Positions 61,001-64,000 of a stretch of DNA of 64,000 bases are shown here, piece by piece. The notes beneath the pieces were generated by a model, which worked only from the letters and a program-made list of their open reading frames with translations, was not told where the DNA came from and did not search any database. The stretch spans positions 9,546,979 to 9,610,978 of the forward strand of contig CM049321.1 in assembly GCA_026874595.1 (NCBI GenBank). Direction: 5' to 3'. Position 1 is the stretch's first letter, and every line of letters begins with the position of its first letter. Made by a program: the position numbers and the translations under genes. This DNA comes from Sipunculus nudus (lineage: Eukaryota; Annelida; Sipuncula; Golfingiida; Sipunculidae).

Positions 61001-63176
61001 GCTGAGATTATGGAGAACCACGACCCGTCTGATCCTCTTTTCTTGTACCTTCCTTTCCAGTCAGTTCACGCTCCTCTTGAAGTAAGAAAGTACAATATTT
61101 AGTACACTTATCTTAAAAATCACTAAACGGTGTATTTCGTTTATAAAGTGTTGAATTGGAAGATATATTTGCCAACCTTCAGCCGTTTATCATATTTTCC
61201 CGATTTCTTAATACAGCTTTTAGATTACTCTCAATGTTAATATGTTTCATATAGCGACAACACCATTATTTTAGAATTATCAATATGATATTAACATTAT
61301 TATATTATTATATGTAATATTTGTAATAACGTTGAATTTATTTCTTATATATGCGGACAAAAACAGATGAAACATGAATTTCTGCGTCACTTTAGTAGAT
61401 TAGCTGAAACTTTATAGGTGCCGGTCCGGTTTTCCAACATGTATTCCAACATACATGACCACAATCGTCGCATGTACTGTGGTAAGTTAAACAAATAATA
61501 AACATTTCTTTTCAAAAAAGGATGGTGATATTAATTCTTTAAGCCACACAATGAACTTTTTTGCTCTAAGGAAACGCTGATCTAGATTTTTGTACATCTT
61601 TTTCTGGGAGCAAATGAGGACCAGATCCACTCTAATCTTGCTAACCTGGGCAACTGTATCGATTCACTAAATAATCTTAAAGAGATTGAACATAGATAAA
61701 TTTTAGTTTGAATTACATGCGCATTCTTTAAAGTTTGTGAAATCCCACGTATTGTGTTTACACTTTTTAAAAACAATGGCTAGCCCGAAGCATGATCTTT
61801 TTCTGTTCTCACAGTCCGTGGATTAATTTGTTTTGTGTGCTCCGTCTTACTAGGTATAAGCAATGGATACGTGTACACTTTAAAGAGAAAATTTAAATTA
61901 CAATAGCTTTTACATGAAGTTGCTTTAGCCTTTTCCTTGTTAAGGAAAGAATGGACGTATTATCATTTAATAAGGCATCATTTTTAAGGCACCTATTTCA
62001 GGTAAGATAGTTAAAACACAATAGCGTTCACTATTAAGACAATAATGGGAGGATGTATAGGTAACGCATCATTGCCGCCTTAATGCAGGTATGGTGTCAG
62101 CCCTAGACGAGGCTATAGGTAACGTCACCGCCGCTCTGGAGAAGAAGAAACTGATGGACGACCTCGTAATCATCTTCACTACTGATGTACGTACAAATCT
62201 CATAGGCTTCCATAGTTTACATTATCCATGGATACATTAATTAATTGGAAAACAAAATTGGATTAAACGTGAGAGACAACAACTGTATTTAGTAAGTTGT
62301 TGGAAAATTCTAAAGTTATAATAACGATACAATCTAGAATGAAATCTAACTGCATTGGGTTCTTCCTCACAGAATGGGGGTCCTTCTTACAGCGGTGCCA
62401 ACAACTGGCCCCTGAGGGGCTGTAAGACGACAATATGGGAGGGAGGAACCCGAGGGTCAGCCTTTGTGTGGAGCAGAGCTCACCTCAAGAAACAAGGATA
62501 CGTCAACGACGGGTACAACATTTATTGAACCGTATCTAATGTCTTAACGTGTGTTTAGACCTGAAGTTTAATAATATATGATCATAATAATTTTTATTAG
62601 GTACAGTAAATACTTTATTTTTAAACCATGTACATTTAGAATGAGTTTTACTCATTTCATCAAATCCTACAAACAAAGTGAATCAACTAAAGTACAGGCT
62701 GGTAGCCACAGATGCATCTAAAGTTTAGCTGAAAGAATTTTCGATATGAATTTCACAAGATTTCCCAATTTTGGCACCTATCTGTTTTATTTTATAATTT
62801 CAAAAAGATTTTGTCTACCCTTTTTCAACGACTCTGTGCAAACATTTCTTGCTAATGTAAAACATAACTTCGAGGTTATGTCATGTTTTATAAGTTTAGT
62901 TCGGTTAAGATCACTTTAAATATGTTCAATCAAAAGAGAAATCATCAAACGGATACATTTAGAATATATACATTCTATAAGGTCTAAAAACATGTCTCTG
63001 TAGATCACATAACATTTAACAGTGTTTTGTATTTTGAAAAATATTTGGTTGCACTTAACATATTGCTAAACTAATGGTGCTGTTACATATTTAGTTCAAA
63101 TGTTAAATGCTTTACAGAATGATCCATTCAGTTGACTGGTATCCCACAATCCTCCACGTCGCAGGACTGAAACCAG
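54755..63176 (+). CDS. ARS-D: arylsulfatase B-like enzyme (exons 1-11, 3' end outside window)
   Basis: Secreted or lysosomal sulfate-ester hydrolase (family knowledge); the substrate is not predictable. Exons: 54755-54869, 57156-57267, 57664-57715, 58872-58975, 59426-59532, 60647-60711, 60980-61081, 61418-61481, 62089-62186, 62373-62512, 63118-63176, all in phase, 339 codons so far. Residues 1-25 form a signal peptide (likely cut after AEA). Metal-binding DD at 36-37; Cys74 in CSPSR, the site converted to formylglycine; GKWHLG at 127-132; His215 in QSVHAP; DNGG at 273-276; Lys291 in RGCK. NxT sites at 66, 108, 180 and 252. All acceptors are AG and the donors GT, except exon 5 (TTAG-GCATGG), which must use GC or end in a stop at 59541. 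ATG 54755 is chosen because the leader follows directly. The C-terminal exons seen in ARS-A1 should lie past 64000. The only copy here without clear damage. Confidence 0.9.
55725..55789. repeat. (TA)n microsatellite in ARS-D intron 1
   Basis: TA run immediately before the duplicated minisatellite block. Confidence 0.95.
55791..56383 (+). repeat. 27-bp minisatellite block, copy 1 (ARS-D intron 1)
   Basis: Unique lead-in (ACCTCTTTACTATTGAATGA), then 27-base units built on AGTCCGAGTCCAGGAC plus CTCGAGTACA, then the tail CTAAAAAGATGATTTAAGTC. Because 27 is divisible by 3 the array is open in several frames on both strands; the repetitive peptides are not genes. TAGTGATGCAGT (55844) and ACTACATCACTG (ending 56355) are nearly inverted, so the block may have begun as a small TIR element whose inside expanded. 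Confidence 0.9.
56384..57134 (+). repeat. 27-bp minisatellite block, copy 2 (ARS-D intron 1)
   Basis: Direct duplicate of 55791-56383 including the lead-in and tail. The array is longer by 162 bases, exactly six 27-base units, so unit number changed after or during the duplication. It ends about 20 bases before the acceptor of ARS-D exon 2. Confidence 0.95.
57960..57998. repeat. (TA)n microsatellite in ARS-D intron 3
   Basis: Uninterrupted TA run between exons 3 and 4. Confidence 0.95.
59641..59885 (+). mobile_element. tRNA-derived SINE in ARS-D intron 5 (second family)
   Basis: The head TTTAGCTTAGGGGTAGAGCA has an A-box-like TAGCTTAGGGG, and ATGAGTTCGAATCTCAGCC a B-box-like GTTCGAATC. A body follows with AGTGTGAGCGCTCTGCAGGT and GTCACCGGGCCTGGTTGAC. 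The head resembles an intact tRNA closely enough that a tRNA gene should be considered, but the appended body and intron location favour a SINE. The body differs from the 51179 family. Confidence 0.8.
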
Positions 63177-63331
63177 GTGTGTTGGTTTATTGCATTTAGA
63201 ACGAGTATTAATACAGATCTAAAATGTGATAAATTTGGCGTCATGCAGTACAGGTCACTATCTGAAATATATTGCTGCCAGAGCCCTATGGAAGGGGTGT
63301 ATGGAAATTTCAAGATGGATGTTAAATGTAT

Positions 63332-63917
63332 AATTGACCTCACCATGAACTTTATGTGACCTTCATAGCATATTCAATTATTGAATAATTATAAGCACAA
63401 CTGCTCCGTGCAGCCAATCAGGTCGCCGAGATTACTGTACACCGTCAGTCGCTTTACAATAACCAAATTTTCATAATCTGTGAGACCTCTCCCAAACAGA
63501 ACACGTCTGTACCAGTACTCTAGTCGGCATGTTTTCCGAGATATTTGTTTTATGCAAAGGGGAAATTATAAAAAGATCTAGGGCAAAGGCTGCAGGAGCC
63601 ATTCCTTCGCCTACTGAGTGAATGATAATGTTTTTCCTGGCGCTTAATCGTATGAAACAAACAATCCAAAATATAGCAAAACAGTTCACAATGATTGCAA
63701 TATACTCTACACTTGAGAACAAAGATATAGCGATTCCAGTTAATGACTTCATCAATGCGACGTCATACGTCATCGACCTTTATGATGTTACTATTGTGTT
63801 TTAAAGAGATCTCGCTGCCATGGGCATGAAAGCCTTCTGTGTAGGACCATTTCGGGATCTTATTATCATAATTAGGTGAAAAGGCGGCGCATATAGGCTG
63901 TGGTGGTGAGGTCAATT
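63332..63917 (-). mobile_element. 586-bp TIR element (AATT-GACCTMACCA family), copy 2
   Basis: Ends are AATTGACCTCACCATG (63332) and TGGTGGTGAGGTCAATT (ending 63917). The interior is the inverse of 25741-26335. It sits 155 bases after ARS-D exon 11, in what should be intron 11. Overlapping frames on both strands (63471-63773 - and 63622-63804 +) lie inside it and are not supported as genes. Confidence 0.75.
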
Positions 63918-64000
63918 GGACCATGTGTAATATATAAATGTTTATTTATTGAAGACAAATTATCAGGCCAAAAATATCAACAGAGTAATTGCCATGACTG

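Overview
The window is AT-rich animal nuclear DNA. Its genes are split by introns, and it is crowded with microsatellites (above all long TA runs), minisatellites, tRNA-derived SINEs, MITEs and broken retroelements. The sulfatase protein sequence, the Gmr1-like Ty3/gypsy element and the style of the repeats suggest a marine invertebrate, most likely a mollusc. That assignment is inference, because no species-diagnostic gene is present.

The only clear host genes belong to one arylsulfatase B-like family, all on the + strand. ARS-D (54755 to beyond 63176) has 11 readable exons coding about 339 residues with the sulfatase active-site residues in place; its last exons lie past the window end. Three broken relatives precede it: ARS-A1 (26472-27839, exons 11-14, with two lost splice donors and an in-frame stop), ARS-A2 (30739-32791, exons 1, 2, part of 8, and 9, with exons 3-7 missing) and ARS-A3 (41608-42042, exons 6-7, one frameshift). 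This is a tandem array in which one copy seems alive and the others have decayed. Exon numbers follow ARS-D, extended by A1 for exons 12-14.

Layout. 1-4671: a degenerate LTR retroelement with the unusual order protease, integrase, reverse transcriptase, RNase H, carrying a 164-bp hAT-like MITE inside the RT. 4.7-10.3 kb: non-coding, with a diverged duplication (7.04-7.59 and 9.75-10.2 kb). 10.3-12.1 kb: a pogo-like TIR element with a MITE nested in it. 13.5-18.1 kb: a MITE with long inverted ends and a 1.24-kb tandem duplication carrying a minus-strand LINE RT piece. 20.4-21.3 kb: a 31-bp minisatellite. 22.1-25.0 kb: an LTR remnant, then TIR elements nested in one another. 25.7-42.0 kb: the three sulfatase pseudogenes with long empty stretches between them. 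39.9-45.9 kb: a segmental duplication whose second copy took up a 1.15-kb TIR element with internal tandem repeats. 47.3-54.7 kb: satellites, a SINE and TA tracts. 54.7-64 kb: ARS-D, with a duplicated 27-bp minisatellite in intron 1, a SINE in intron 5 and a small TIR element after exon 11.

No rRNA gene, CRISPR array, operon or prokaryotic signal was seen. The tRNA-like sequences are SINE heads rather than clear functional tRNA genes. No undescribed biological system could be shown. The most unusual items are the gypsy element's domain order, the decaying sulfatase array, and two TIR element families that I could not place in a named superfamily.
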